From NCBI GenBank assembly GCA_942492625.1, contig CALOFM010000019.1, positions 310,001 through 374,000 on the forward strand: a stretch of 64,000 nt of DNA. Direction: 5' to 3'. The notes under the pieces were generated by a model that saw only the letters and a list, made by a program, of their open reading frames with translations, was not told where the DNA came from and did not search any database. The number at the start of each line of letters is the position of its first letter. Position 1 is the stretch's first letter. Both the position numbers and the translations under genes were made by a program. This stretch comes from Thiosymbion sp942492625. GTDB lineage: Bacteria > Pseudomonadota > Gammaproteobacteria > Chromatiales > Chromatiaceae. Below, in pieces: positions 44,240-53,567 of this stretch.

Positions 44240-46291
44240 TCACACCAAATCGAAGCGATCGAACTGCATGCTGAATTGGCCGCGGCCCTGGGTCTGGCTA
44301 CGTAGGTCCGTGGTGTAACCGAGCAGGCGCTCCAGGGCCACCTCGCAGTCGATGGTAACGTCACCGCCTTCGGTGCGGGTGTCGCGGATCAGTGCCTGAC
44401 GAGACTGCAGATCCCCCAGCACGGTACCCAGGTTCTCTTCCGGGACCACGGCCTCGACGGCCATCACGGGGTGCAGGGGCGCCGGGGAGGCATTTTGCAC
44501 GGCCTTGGAGACGGCCTTGGAGGCTGCTGCGCTCAGGGCATCGGGCGTAGAGGCCTGACCGAACAGCTCCACTTCCAAGACGCGCACCTCAATGTCCTCC
44601 AGGGGCGTTCCCTGAAGCGGTCCCGCGGCCAGTCCCTGACGTACGCCAACCGCAACCGCCTCGGCCTGCTCCGGACTCAAAGCAGCACCCGCCGGAACCA
44701 GAGCCGGCGCCATCTGGACGCGCACGCCCTCGCGGCGCTCCAAAGGCCGGACCTCGACCCGTACCCGGGCAGTTCGTTCAGGAATCTTCTGATCGGGCTG
44801 GGGCGGGGGTGCGTACAAGACGTCCCCCGATCCAGCTCCGCGAACGGTTTCGCGCACCGCCACTGCCGGACGGCCACTGCGCACAGCCAGGTGAAACTCC
44901 CGCTCCAGGCGTTCGAGCACGATCTGCAGGTGCAGCTCTCCCATGCCGCGCAGCAGGCGCTGACCGGTTTCCGAGTCCTCCTCCAGGCGCAAGGTCGGGT
45001 CCTCCTGCAATACCTTGTCCAGCGCCTCCAGCAGCTTGTTCTCGTCGGTGCCCGCACCCGGCTCGATGGCCAGGCTGAGCACCGGCCGGCGGGTTTCGAT
45101 GCGTTCGAGGCTGAGCAAATGGCCAGGTTGGCACAGGGTATCCCCGGTGGTGGCGTGGCGCAGCCCCGCGAGCAGGGCGATCTGCCCGGGACCTGCCTGC
45201 TCCAGCTTGACCTTGCGCCCGGCGTCCGGATCGAAGATCCGCGCCACCTGCTCGTTGAGAGTCTGACCGTCCGCGGCGAGCACCTCCACCCGGTCCCCCG
45301 GCTTCAAGCGGCCACGGTAGATGCGGACGAACAGATGGCGCCTGCCGTCCCACATCTGCACCTTGAATACCAATGCTGCCAAGGGCCCCTTCGCCTCCAT
45401 CATCACCTCTTCCGTGCTCCCATCGAGTCGGTGGCCGGTGGACGGGGGACGATCCAGGGGCGTGGGCAACAGCTCGACTACCCCGTCCAGCAGGGGTTGA
45501 ACGCCGAGATTACGCAGTGCGCTGCCGCCGTAACAGGGGAAGATGTCACCCGCGAGCGTCCCCTTGCGCAACGCCCGCCACAGCTCGCCGGGCTCGGGAT
45601 CCTCACCCGCCAACACCCGGTCCGCAAGTCCTTCGTCCGCCTCCGCTGCGGCCAACATAAGGGCCTCGCGAAGCTCGGCCAATCCCAGCCAGATCTCCTC
45701 CGGGCAGGGGCCTGCTGCCACCTCCCCGCCTTGATCACCAGTGAACCTCAGCAATCTCTTGTTGACCAAGTCGACGACGGCCTGATCGTCGACCAGGGGC
45801 ACCGTGACGGCGACCGGCTCGGCCCCGAGGCGTTTACGTATGCTGGCGAGGACATGACTGAAACCGGCGCCCGGCCGGTCCATCTTGTTGACGAAAAAGA
45901 GCACGGGCAGCTTGAAACGGCAGCGCTGCCGCCATACCGTTTCGGTTTGGGGCTCTACGCCGCGAACTCCGTCCAAGACCAGAACGCAGCCGTCGAGGAC
46001 ACGCATCGAGCGCTCCACCTCGATGGTGAAATCCACGTGGCCGGGGGTGTCGATGATCTGCAGCAGATGGTCCCGCCAAGGAGCCTTGGTGACCGCCGAG
46101 GTAATTGTGATGCCGTGGCTCTGCTCCTCGGCCAGATAGTCCATATGCGCGGCACCGTCGTGGACCTCTCCGAGCTTGTGGGAGGCGCCGGTGTAGAACA
46201 AAATGCGCTCGGTCAGCGTGGTCTTGCCGGCATCCACGTGAGCGGCGACGCCGATATTTCTGACCTGAGCAAGCGGCATAGACTTATTCAT
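44240..46291 (-). CDS. Elongation factor G, second type (EF-G2)
   Basis: The 683-aa translational GTPase has the G1 motif AAHVDAGKTTL, DTPGHVDF, NKMD and EF-G domains II-V. Its solitary location away from rpsL/rpsG/tufA and its lower similarity to canonical FusA point to an accessory EF-G2, which may serve in translocation or ribosome recycling. Met5 (46279) is an alternative start. Its start is 24 bp from that of the divergent L,D-transpeptidase. Confidence 0.85.
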   Translation of the reverse strand: MNKSMPLAQVRNIGVAAHVDAGKTTLTERILFYTGASHKLGEVHDGAAHMDYLAEEQSHGITITSAVTKAPWRDHLLQIIDTPGHVDFTIEVERSMRVLDGCVLVLDGVRGVEPQTETVWRQRCRFKLPVLFFVNKMDRPGAGFSHVLASIRKRLGAEPVAVTVPLVDDQAVVDLVNKRLLRFTGDQGGEVAAGPCPEEIWLGLAELREALMLAAAEADEGLADRVLAGEDPEPGELWRALRKGTLAGDIFPCYGGSALRNLGVQPLLDGVVELLPTPLDRPPSTGHRLDGSTEEVMMEAKGPLAALVFKVQMWDGRRHLFVRIYRGRLKPGDRVEVLAADGQTLNEQVARIFDPDAGRKVKLEQAGPGQIALLAGLRHATTGDTLCQPGHLLSLERIETRRPVLSLAIEPGAGTDENKLLEALDKVLQEDPTLRLEEDSETGQRLLRGMGELHLQIVLERLEREFHLAVRSGRPAVAVRETVRGAGSGDVLYAPPPQPDQKIPERTARVRVEVRPLERREGVRVQMAPALVPAGAALSPEQAEAVAVGVRQGLAAGPLQGTPLEDIEVRVLEVELFGQASTPDALSAAASKAVSKAVQNASPAPLHPVMAVEAVVPEENLGTVLGDLQSRQALIRDTRTEGGDVTIDCEVALERLLGYTTDLRSQTQGRGQFSMQFDRFDLV

Positions 46292-46315
46292 AAACAGCGG
46301 AGTTGGAACAGCATA

Positions 46316-47281
46316 ATGAAGAGGAAAACATTGCAGGCGAATCTGCTATCGGGATGTACATGGACGCTTGGACTAACCCTCTTGAGTGGCAGCTGCGCTC
46401 TGTGGGCGGCGCAGACCAGCTATCGGCTGACAAACGTCGACGACAGCGTCTTCGGGCAGGCATTCTATGTAAAGACCAGGTACGAGGATACCCTGTTGGA
46501 CATCGGCCGCCACAACGGGCTCGGCTACGACGAGATGAAGCACGCGAACACGGACGTAGACATGTGGGTCCCTGGAGAAGGCAAGGATGTGCTGGTGCCC
46601 ACTCAGTACGTCCTGCCCAACGCCCCCCGAAAGGGCCTGGTACTCAATCTGGCGGAGAAACGGCTCTATTACTTCCCCTCCCCCGCGTCCGGCGAGGTGG
46701 TCACCTATGCCGTCAGCATCGGGCGCGAGGGCTGGGGCACGCCGCTGGGCAGCTTCAGTATCGTGCGCAAGGACAAGGACCCGACCTGGACCCCTCCGGC
46801 ATCCATTCGCAAAGAGCATGCGGAGGCTGGGGACATTCTGCCAGCGGTAGTTCCCGCCGGGCCGGATAACCCTCTGGGACAGTACGCCCTGCGCCTGAGC
46901 GCCGCAGGCTATCTCATCCATGGCACCAACAAGCCTTGGGGCCTGGGAATGGAGGTGAGCCATGGTTGCATCCGCATGTATCCCGAAGACATCGAGCAGC
47001 TTTTTCCGAACATCCCGGTGCAGACGCCGGTTCATATAGTCAACCAACCCTTCAAGGTAGGCTGGAAGGGCAACGAGCTCTACCTGGAGGTCCACGCAAA
47101 GGACGAGGAGAAGGCCAAGTCGCCGACGGAGGTTATTCCTCAGGCGGTCGCGAGTTCCGAGGGAGTGAGCGTGGATTGGGAGGAGGTGAGAAGGGCTATG
47201 AATGAAAATACCGGCCTCCCACACTTGGTAGGAGGCCGGCAAAAGCCGGCGAGCCGGCTGTTTCTGGATTCGATCTTTTAG
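46316..47281 (+). CDS. L,D-transpeptidase (ErfK/YbiS type)
   Basis: The 321-aa periplasmic enzyme has a signal peptide (residues about 8-32), a LysM-like region (TRYEDTLLDIGRHNGLGYDEM) and the YkuD catalytic domain with IHGTNKPWGLG and SHGCIRMYPEDIEQL (catalytic Cys). These enzymes cross-link meso-diaminopimelate residues or attach Lpp to peptidoglycan. It is convergent with an Lpp-like gene only 8 bp away, which favours the lipoprotein-anchoring role. Confidence 0.92.
   Translation: MKRKTLQANLLSGCTWTLGLTLLSGSCALWAAQTSYRLTNVDDSVFGQAFYVKTRYEDTLLDIGRHNGLGYDEMKHANTDVDMWVPGEGKDVLVPTQYVLPNAPRKGLVLNLAEKRLYYFPSPASGEVVTYAVSIGREGWGTPLGSFSIVRKDKDPTWTPPASIRKEHAEAGDILPAVVPAGPDNPLGQYALRLSAAGYLIHGTNKPWGLGMEVSHGCIRMYPEDIEQLFPNIPVQTPVHIVNQPFKVGWKGNELYLEVHAKDEEKAKSPTEVIPQAVASSEGVSVDWEEVRRAMNENTGLPHLVGGRQKPASRLFLDSIF
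47211..47260 (-). terminator. Intrinsic terminator of the Lpp-like gene, inside the L,D-transpeptidase 3' end
   Basis: On the minus strand, downstream of the lipoprotein stop, AGCCGG-CTCG-CCGGCT is followed by TTTTG. Then a 9-bp stem (CCGGCCTCC / GGAGGCCGG, 47211-47239, 11-nt loop) is followed by TATTTT. Both lie in the last 25 codons of the opposing gene. Confidence 0.65.
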
Positions 47282-47289
47282 ATCTGGAC

Positions 47290-47484
47290 TTACTTGCCCA
47301 TGATCTTCTGATACATGCGATCCAGACGCTCGGTGTTGGCGTCGCAGCACGCCTGAGCGGAGTTCGCCTTGTCGATAGCCTCCTGGGCCATGTCGCGAGC
47401 ATGCTGGTCGGTGCAGCCACCGAGCAGCCCCATGCTCAGAACAGCAGCGGCGGTCAGGGAAGCGAGCGTAGTGATTTTAGACAT
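47290..47484 (-). CDS. Lpp/OprI-like murein lipoprotein
   Basis: The 64-aa precursor has a lipoprotein signal ending LLGGC (Cys22). The mature 43 residues form an Ala-rich heptad helix (QEAIDKANSAQACCDANTERLD) and end in Lys, the residue that Lpp links to peptidoglycan. A strong AAGGAG lies 9 nt upstream of ATG 47484. An unusual CC pair sits in the helix. Confidence 0.87.
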   Translation of the reverse strand: MSKITTLASLTAAAVLSMGLLGGCTDQHARDMAQEAIDKANSAQACCDANTERLDRMYQKIMGK

Positions 47485-47524
47485 TGCTGTGTCTCCTTGT
47501 GATTTATGCCGATCGGCTCTTTTT

Positions 47525-47553
47525 TTATAACACATGATCAGGGTTTTTCCGAA
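47525..47553 (-). promoter_or_regulatory. Putative promoter of the Lpp-like gene
   Basis: On the minus strand a TTCGGA -35-like hexamer lies 17 bp from a TTATAA -10-like hexamer, about 40 bp upstream of the lipoprotein start. An A-rich initially transcribed region follows. Confidence 0.45.
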
Positions 47554-47747
47554 CATCTAACGCAACGAAAGTTCACCGGAAAACGCCTTGGACCCATTGA
47601 AGGCACACGAGACCAGCTCAAACACCCCTACAAGCGCTTAAAATTCAAATAGATACAGGATTATCCGGGACCTTGACTCGAAACGGCCAGACAGAACCAA
47701 AGGTTCCACACTTGTCACGGTTTCGAGGCTTTACAGCGTCAATCAGC

Positions 47748-48284
47748 CTACCAACGCCGGCGAACGTACTCATACATGACGATCGACGCGGCAACGCTGA
47801 CGTTCAGGCTCTGCACCAATCCGCTCTGGGGAATGGTCAGACTGCGGATATCCGGATAGTCCGCCGGATCGAAGCTCAAACCCATCTCTTCGTGACCGAA
47901 GACGAACGCGCTCTGGTCGGGAAGGTCGCATTCGCAAATGTGAGCGCCTTCGCTCGGCACGAGGGTGAACAGCTGATAGCCCCGCTCCCGCAATGCTCGA
48001 TGACTGTCGACAAACGCGTCGAAAAAGCGCGCCGGGACGGCCTTGAAAGCCCCCTTCGCGGGCGCGGGATCGAAGGGGCCGATGTCGATCAAGTGGACCT
48101 CATGGGCACCGAAAGCCTGGGCGCTGCGGAAGATCTTGGGGACATTGAATCCCGCCTTGAGGTGATCGAGCACCACAACGAAGGATCGCTCCCCCGGCTG
48201 TGCGAGGAGATTGCGTTGCCGCTGCTTGGCATACCGCCGTAGGGCTTGGGACCCGTAGTTTTTCTTGTTTCGTCGCGAAGTCAT
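47748..48284 (-). CDS. SpoU/TrmH-family RNA 2'-O-methyltransferase
   Basis: The 178-aa SPOUT-fold enzyme has VVLDHLKAGFNVPKIFRSAQAFG (motif 1), FVFGHEEMGLS (motif 2) and LTIPQSGLVQSLNVSVAASIVMYE (motif 3, SAM knot). It likely methylates a tRNA or rRNA ribose; the target is unknown. ATG 48284 is chosen because the longer frame adds unconserved sequence. The gap to the Lpp-like gene (47485-47747) holds only that gene's promoter. Confidence 0.88.
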   Translation of the reverse strand: MTSRRNKKNYGSQALRRYAKQRQRNLLAQPGERSFVVVLDHLKAGFNVPKIFRSAQAFGAHEVHLIDIGPFDPAPAKGAFKAVPARFFDAFVDSHRALRERGYQLFTLVPSEGAHICECDLPDQSAFVFGHEEMGLSFDPADYPDIRSLTIPQSGLVQSLNVSVAASIVMYEYVRRRW

Positions 48285-48481
48285 GGCCCTGAATTCTGCC
48301 AGAATCGCACGCGCCACACCTTCCACGCTGATAAACTCAAGGTGATGCTTCGTTCGGGTATCGGCAAGGCCCTGCGGGTACCGGCGGACGGACACAAGTA
48401 CAAGCTGGAGGCGAGCACCTCACAGGCCAACCACCCGCCGCTGAGCCTGCGGACGATTTTTGTCATGAAGATACTATAAAC

Positions 48482-49090
48482 ATGGTCCGCCGTTACTACG
48501 ACAAACCGCAGGACCCGGACCAAAGCAACCCCTTCCGGTGCCAAGGCTTCCTGCGCGACGGCCTGATCCGCAGAGGCGATGACGAGACACTTCCCATCCA
48601 GGCGTTGCCGCCCTTTCTGCGCGCGCTCCTGGTGACTGACGGTACCGTTACGAAGATCCTGGAGGCCTACTTTTGGGAGCCGGTCCAGGTGCAGACCCTG
48701 CAACAAGAGTTCGTCGCCGCCGAGCGGCCAATCGGGTGGATCCGGATCAACCCGGGAGATCGGGTGCTGATCCGCCGGGCACGTCTACGGGGCGCGGACA
48801 GCGGCATGGTCTACGCCACGGCTTTCTCGGTCATTCGAACACAGCTGATTCCCCAGGCCTTCCGCCACCGTCTGATCGATCGCGAGATCGGCATCGGTGT
48901 ACTGATCCGCGACAGCGGAATGGAGAGCTACCGCGAGGTGCTGGAGGTGGGTATCGAGCCGGTGGGCGCGTCCACACAAGAGCAGGAGCCGGCGCACTCG
49001 GACCTGGTCTTCCGCACCTACCGCATCATCATCGACGGCCAGCCCGTGATCCTGATCACCGAGAGCTTCCCGCTGGGTCTGTACGAATAA
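48482..49090 (+). CDS. Chorismate lyase-like (UbiC/DUF98) protein
   Basis: The 202-aa protein resembles the chorismate pyruvate-lyase fold family: LLVTDGTVTKILEAYFWEPVQV, then RIRLRGADSGMVYATAF-like and GIGVLIRDSGMESYREV. Members convert chorismate to 4-hydroxybenzoate for ubiquinone or related compounds. Substrate and role are not proven, since no ubiA lies beside it. No good ribosome-binding site precedes ATG 48482. It is just upstream of the RDD operon on the same strand. Confidence 0.65.
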   Translation: MVRRYYDKPQDPDQSNPFRCQGFLRDGLIRRGDDETLPIQALPPFLRALLVTDGTVTKILEAYFWEPVQVQTLQQEFVAAERPIGWIRINPGDRVLIRRARLRGADSGMVYATAFSVIRTQLIPQAFRHRLIDREIGIGVLIRDSGMESYREVLEVGIEPVGASTQEQEPAHSDLVFRTYRIIIDGQPVILITESFPLGLYE

Positions 49091-49099
49091 TCCGTCTTC

Positions 49100-49848
49100 A
49101 TGCAGGTGAGAGAAACAGCTCCGCGGAAGAAGCTAACAGGCGGGAATGCAGCCCTGAAACACCAAACCCCGGACTTCATCGACACCCTCCGGATTCGAGA
49201 GACGCCGGAGGGGGTAGACATAGCGTTGCGCGTGGCCGGTCCCGTGGTGCGGGCGGCCGCCCTCGGCATCGACTCCCTGATCAAGGGCGCCCTGTACCTG
49301 GCCCTGACGCCCCTGCTCGCCTTCGCCGGTCTCGGGTTGGGACTGCTGCTGCTCGGCATATTTCTGCTCGAATGGTTTTACCCCGTGTTCTTCGAGCTCC
49401 TTCGAGGCGCGACTCCCGGAAAGCGGGCCATGGGCCTGCAGGTGGTCCAGGACGACGGGACGCCTGTGGACCCGCTGCATCGGTGATCCGCAACCTCTTG
49501 CGCGCAGTCGACTTTCTGCCCCTGTTCTACGGCGCCGGATTGGTGAGCACTCTCGTGGACCGGAATTTTCGCCGCCTCGGCGACCTGGCTGCGGGGACCC
49601 TGGTCGTGCATGTCGATCGGCCTGCGACCCGGGGAGACATCCCCCTGCACGAGCCCTTGCCGCTGCCGCACCCGCTGCCCTTGGAGACACAGCAGGCCAT
49701 CTTGGACTATGCCGAGCGCAGCCCCCACCTCTCGCCCCAGCGGCGGGCGGAGCTTGCCGAGACCCTCGCCTGGCTCAGCCACCGCAAAGGACCGGCGGCG
49801 GAGGAGGCAGTGCTCGGTTACGCCAACTATTTGGTCCGCGGGCGATGA
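49100..49848 (+). CDS. RDD-family membrane protein (one frame break)
   Basis: An RDD domain (VVRAAALGIDSLIKGALYL with Arg/Asp, ATPGKRAMGLQVV) fills the first 125 residues. The frame then changes near 49477; with one base restored it continues SVIRNLLRAVDFLPLFYGAGLVSTL and RNFRRLGDLAAGTLVVH. Length about 249 aa. RDD proteins are small multi-helix membrane proteins, some linked to ion exchange. Its stop overlaps the SpoIIM start by ATGA. It is the first gene of the RDD-SpoIIM-DUF4129-DUF4350-MoxR-DUF58 set. Confidence 0.83.
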
Positions 49849-50837
49849 GGCAGCAACAATTCGCGGCCGAGCAGGAGCACCTATGGGCCCAGTACCGCGC
49901 ACTCCTCGAGCAGCTGGATAAACCCGCCCGCCGGCGCGATGCTAATAAAATCCCGCTCAGTCGATTTCCGCGCCTCTATCGCCGTATCTGCGCCGACTAC
50001 GCCCTGGCCCGCAGCCGCCGCTACAGCCCCGGCCTGACCGAAGACCTCCACGATCTGGTCAGCCGCGGCTACGCCCATCTCTACCGGCGCCGTCCGACTG
50101 GGCAGCCCAAGGCCTGGACTTTCTGGTCGCGGGATTCCCCCTCGCATTGCGGCGTCACGGGCGCCTGTTCGCGCTTTCAGCGCTGCTTTTCTTCGCGCCC
50201 ATGTTGGGCATGGCGCTGGGCTGCTACCAGGACGTCGAGCTGATCTACAGCCTGACGGACGGCGAGAGCGTCGCGCGCCTGGAGTCCATGTACGATCCGA
50301 CCAATCGAAAGCCGGGGCGCGATGCCTGGCGCCAGTCGGACACGGACTTCGCCATGTTCGGCTTCTACGTCATGAACAACGTCGGCATCGCCTTTCGCAC
50401 CTTCGCCCTGGGCTTGGTGGTGGGCGTCGGCAGCCTGTTCATCCTGGTCTTCAACGGCCTGATGATCGGGGCCGCCGCCGGTCACCTGACTACTCTCGGC
50501 TACGGGGAAACTTTCTGGCCGTTCGTCAGCGGACACGCCGCCCTGGAGCTGACCGCCATTGCCATATCCGGCGCCGCCGGTCTTCTGCTTGCATCCGCAC
50601 TACTGGCCCCGGGACAGCGCCGGCGGCGGGATGCGTTGCGCGAGAATGCCCGCGAGGCCGTCAAGCTTGTGAATGGCGCTCTGATCATGCTGGTGCTGGC
50701 CGCACTCGTCGAGGCCTTCTGGTCCGCGGAAACGGGTACAGACTCCCGCGATCAAGTACCTGTTCGGCGCTCTTTGGTGGCTACTCGTAGGCCTCTATTT
50801 CGCCTTCGCCGGAAGAGGAGGCCGGGATGCGACTTAA
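49845..50837 (+). CDS. Stage II sporulation protein M-like (SpoIIM) membrane protein (two frame breaks)
   Basis: About 330 aa. The N-terminus (FPRLYRRICADYALARSRRYSPGLTEDLHDLV) and four or more helices (LLFFAPMLGMALG, then NNVGIAFRTFALGLVVGVG and HAALELTAIAISGAAG) match SpoIIM-family proteins. The frame is lost near 50105 and regained near 50750; the tail then reads IKYLFGALWWLLVGLYFAFAG in the first frame. One deletion and one insertion keep total length a multiple of three. SpoIIM homologues in non-sporulators always accompany MoxR/DUF58 genes. Confidence 0.82.
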
Positions 50838-52319
50838 CCGCATCACGGCCAGAATTCGCCCGCGCACATCTTGGGAGGGACTCGACCTCGGTTTCGCCCT
50901 GGGGCGGCAATGGTTCCCTGCGCTGTGGGGGATCTGGTGGCTGACCGCACTGCCCGTAGGCGCCGTCGCGGCAACCCTGCTTTCCGATCGCCCGGACTTA
51001 TGGATTCTGCTCGTATGGTGGCTCAAGCCCCTGTACGAAGCCCCAGTGCTTTTCTGGCTCAGCCGCGCCCTCTTCGGCGAGCCCGTGAGCCCGCGCGGCC
51101 TGTGGCGGGAGAGGCGCAGGGTCCTGCCGCTGCGGATGCTGTCGAGCCTACTGTGGCGTCGCTTCCATCTCAGCCGTTCCTTTCACGCTCCCCTTGATTC
51201 AGCTCGAGGGCCTGCGCGGGCGCGAGCGCCGTCAGCGCCGACTGGTGATGCAAGGTCGGGGCAGTACCGCCTCATGGCTCACCATCATCTGTGTGCACCT
51301 GGAGTCGATCCTCTGGGCTTCCGCACTCGTCCTCGCCGTATGGTTGGTTCCGGGCGAGCTTCCCCTCCTGGACGCGGCCGCGGCCCTGTTCGAGGTCGAG
51401 TCCGGTACCTACTGGATAAGCGCTGTCCTGTATTGGCTGGCCATCTCGGTCATGGCGCCTTTTTACGTCGGCGCTGGGTTTGCCCTCTATCTGTCCCGCC
51501 GCTCGGAGCTCGAGGCCTGGGACCTGGAGCTGGTGTTTCGCCGTGCCGAAGCCGAGGAGCAGCGACCAAGGCGAGCGCCGGGACCGGCGGTCCGGGCGCC
51601 GCGGCCCTGTTGGTGCTGACTCCTTTGGGCCGTACCCACCCTGGAGGCCGATGTGCAACCCCCGATCCCGAAGACGCGCGGTCCTTGATCGCCGAGATCC
51701 TGGCGCAGGAGGATTTCGGCTCCACGCGCGAGACCCGAACCTGGGTCTACGTCGGACAACCGGGCGAGCTGGACAGCGCGATCGACCTGCCAGATTGGGT
51801 ACGCTATCTGCTCGGACCGCTTCGCACCGGGCGCGAACCTGATTGCGACCCTGGCGAAGTGGCTCCTCGTCCTGCTCGCCGCCATCGTTGGGGCCTTGGT
51901 ACTGCGCCGGATTCTGCTGAATCTGCGTCTACGTGACCGCCGGCGAGCAGCAGCCGAGCGAAGACGACCAGACGCTGCAGAGACTCGGCACGGCCAGCGC
52001 CGACGACCTGCCGGCGGACGTTGCAGCGCAAGTCGGCAACCTGATCGAGGCGGGGGATCTCCGGGCCGCACTGGCCCTGTTGTACCGGGCGAGCCTCTCG
52101 CGATTGGTGGAGCAATATAGCTTGAAGATCCCGGCCAGCGCCACCGAACCCGAATGCCTGGCCCTGGTGGAGCAGGCACGGCCGGCGCACGAGATCGATC
52201 TGCTGCAGCGCCTGACCGGCACCTGGCAGCGCCTCGCTTACGCCCACCAGCGCCCCGAACCGACGAAGATCGCCGCGCTGCTTCAGGAGTGGCAAAACTG
52301 GCACAAGGAGGCCGGGTGA
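50827..52319 (+). CDS. DUF4129-type membrane protein (at least four frame breaks)
   Basis: A protein of about 495 aa must be assembled from three frames. It begins MRLNRITARIRP with helices (WGIWWLTALPVGAVAATLL), then ASWLTIICVHLESILWASALVL in a second frame. A periplasmic part (PDPEDARSLIAEILAQEDFG) and a helix (WLLVLLAAIVGALVLRRIL) follow. It ends in a DUF4129 domain (TAGEQQ, AGDLRAALALLYRASLSRLVEQ). Breaks fall near 51180, 51580, 51838 and 51935. It overlaps SpoIIM by 11 bp and the next gene by GTGA. This density of breaks is the highest in the window. Confidence 0.7.
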
Positions 52320-53548
52320 AGTCCAACGCTAACGCGGGATTCTGGCTCCTGGGCGGGTTGAGCGCGATCCTGGTCGTCGCGGGCTTGATCTGGTTCCTGC
52401 AAAATTTCGAGCAAAGGGGCCTGGAGATAGACAGCGGCTACTCCGCGGCCGCCCGCCGCAATCCCTTCCTCGCGGCGGAGCGCTTTCTCGAACGCCTGGA
52501 GATTCCAGTGCAAAGCATCTCCGGCCGAGACCTGCTGCGGGACCTTCCGCCATCTCAAGACACCCTTGTCGTCAACGCCCTGGGGGCCCTCAACACCGAG
52601 CGGCGTCGGGCCCTGCACCGCTGGATCGAAGGGGGTGGGCGCCTCATTGTCGAGGCTATGGCCCTGTGGGACGAGCCGGACCTGCCCGGTCCCCGACGAG
52701 ACGACTTCCTGGATCGCTACGGCGTGCGTCTGATGCGGCGCCAGGAGCCCGAGAGCGGACAGACAGTTGAAGAGGAGGTGGTTGGCGAGGTCAGGGTCGA
52801 AGACTATCCACTCCCGCTCAAGGTGGGGTTCTCCCCCGCGTTTTACCTGGATGACGCAAGCGCTGAGGCCAGTGCCGGGATTGTGGCCGGCGAAGGCTTC
52901 CGGCTCCTGCAGTATCAGATCGGCGATGGCATGCTCACGGTAACCAGCGACAACCAGTTTCTCACCAATCCTCACATCGCAGAGCATGATCACGCCCTGT
53001 TCCTGACCCTGTTGGCAAGCCCACCCGACAACGGAAAGATCTGGCTCCTCTACGACAGCGCCATGCCCTGGCTTGGCGAGTTGCTTTGGCGCTATGCGCC
53101 CTTGGCACTTGTTTCCTTCCTGAGTCTGGTTTTCCTTTTTCTTTGGAACCTGGGCGCTCGCCAGGGCCCCCTGCTGCCGCAACCGGCCGGAGACCGCCGC
53201 GACCTGCTGGCACACCTGCAGGCGAGCGCGGACTTTCTATGGCGACACGGACAGGGCTGCCAACTCACCAAAGTTACGCGTGAGCGCGTCGAGCAGGCCT
53301 GGTTGCGCCGCCACCCGTCGTTGCGGGAGCTGGACAGGGCCGAGCGCGCGGACTGGATCGCAGGGCGTGCCGGCTCGGGACCTGCCGAAGTCCACCGTAC
53401 CCTGTACCCGAGCGCCGTGGATGCGGGTGACCTGGTGCCCGAAGCCGCCCTGCTGCAAAGCCTCTGGCGGAGCCTGTCGTCCGGGCGCGGTACGGCGGAC
53501 GCTGCGCACAGCTCCACCCTGGTGCATAATTCCGGGCATTCCAGCTGA
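52316..53548 (+). CDS. DUF4350 membrane protein
   Basis: The uninterrupted 410-aa protein starts at GTG 52316, overlapping the previous stop. It has an N-terminal helix (FWLLGGLSAILVVAGLIWFL) and a DUF4350 domain (SGYSAAARRNPFLAAERFLE, then WIEGGGRLIVEAMAL). A second helix follows near residue 260 (LALVSFLSLVFLFLWNLG). The domain resembles a Rossmann-like sensing module. It is a standing partner of MoxR/DUF58 genes; function unknown. Confidence 0.88.
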   Translation: MKSNANAGFWLLGGLSAILVVAGLIWFLQNFEQRGLEIDSGYSAAARRNPFLAAERFLERLEIPVQSISGRDLLRDLPPSQDTLVVNALGALNTERRRALHRWIEGGGRLIVEAMALWDEPDLPGPRRDDFLDRYGVRLMRRQEPESGQTVEEEVVGEVRVEDYPLPLKVGFSPAFYLDDASAEASAGIVAGEGFRLLQYQIGDGMLTVTSDNQFLTNPHIAEHDHALFLTLLASPPDNGKIWLLYDSAMPWLGELLWRYAPLALVSFLSLVFLFLWNLGARQGPLLPQPAGDRRDLLAHLQASADFLWRHGQGCQLTKVTRERVEQAWLRRHPSLRELDRAERADWIAGRAGSGPAEVHRTLYPSAVDAGDLVPEAALLQSLWRSLSSGRGTADAAHSSTLVHNSGHSS

Positions 53549-53567
53549 CGGACAAGTAGCGCTCGTA

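Noticed and set aside
48345..48479. 44-codon frame just before the chorismate-lyase-like gene
   Set aside because: No ribosome-binding site and no recognisable family; too little to support it, though a leader peptide is not excluded.
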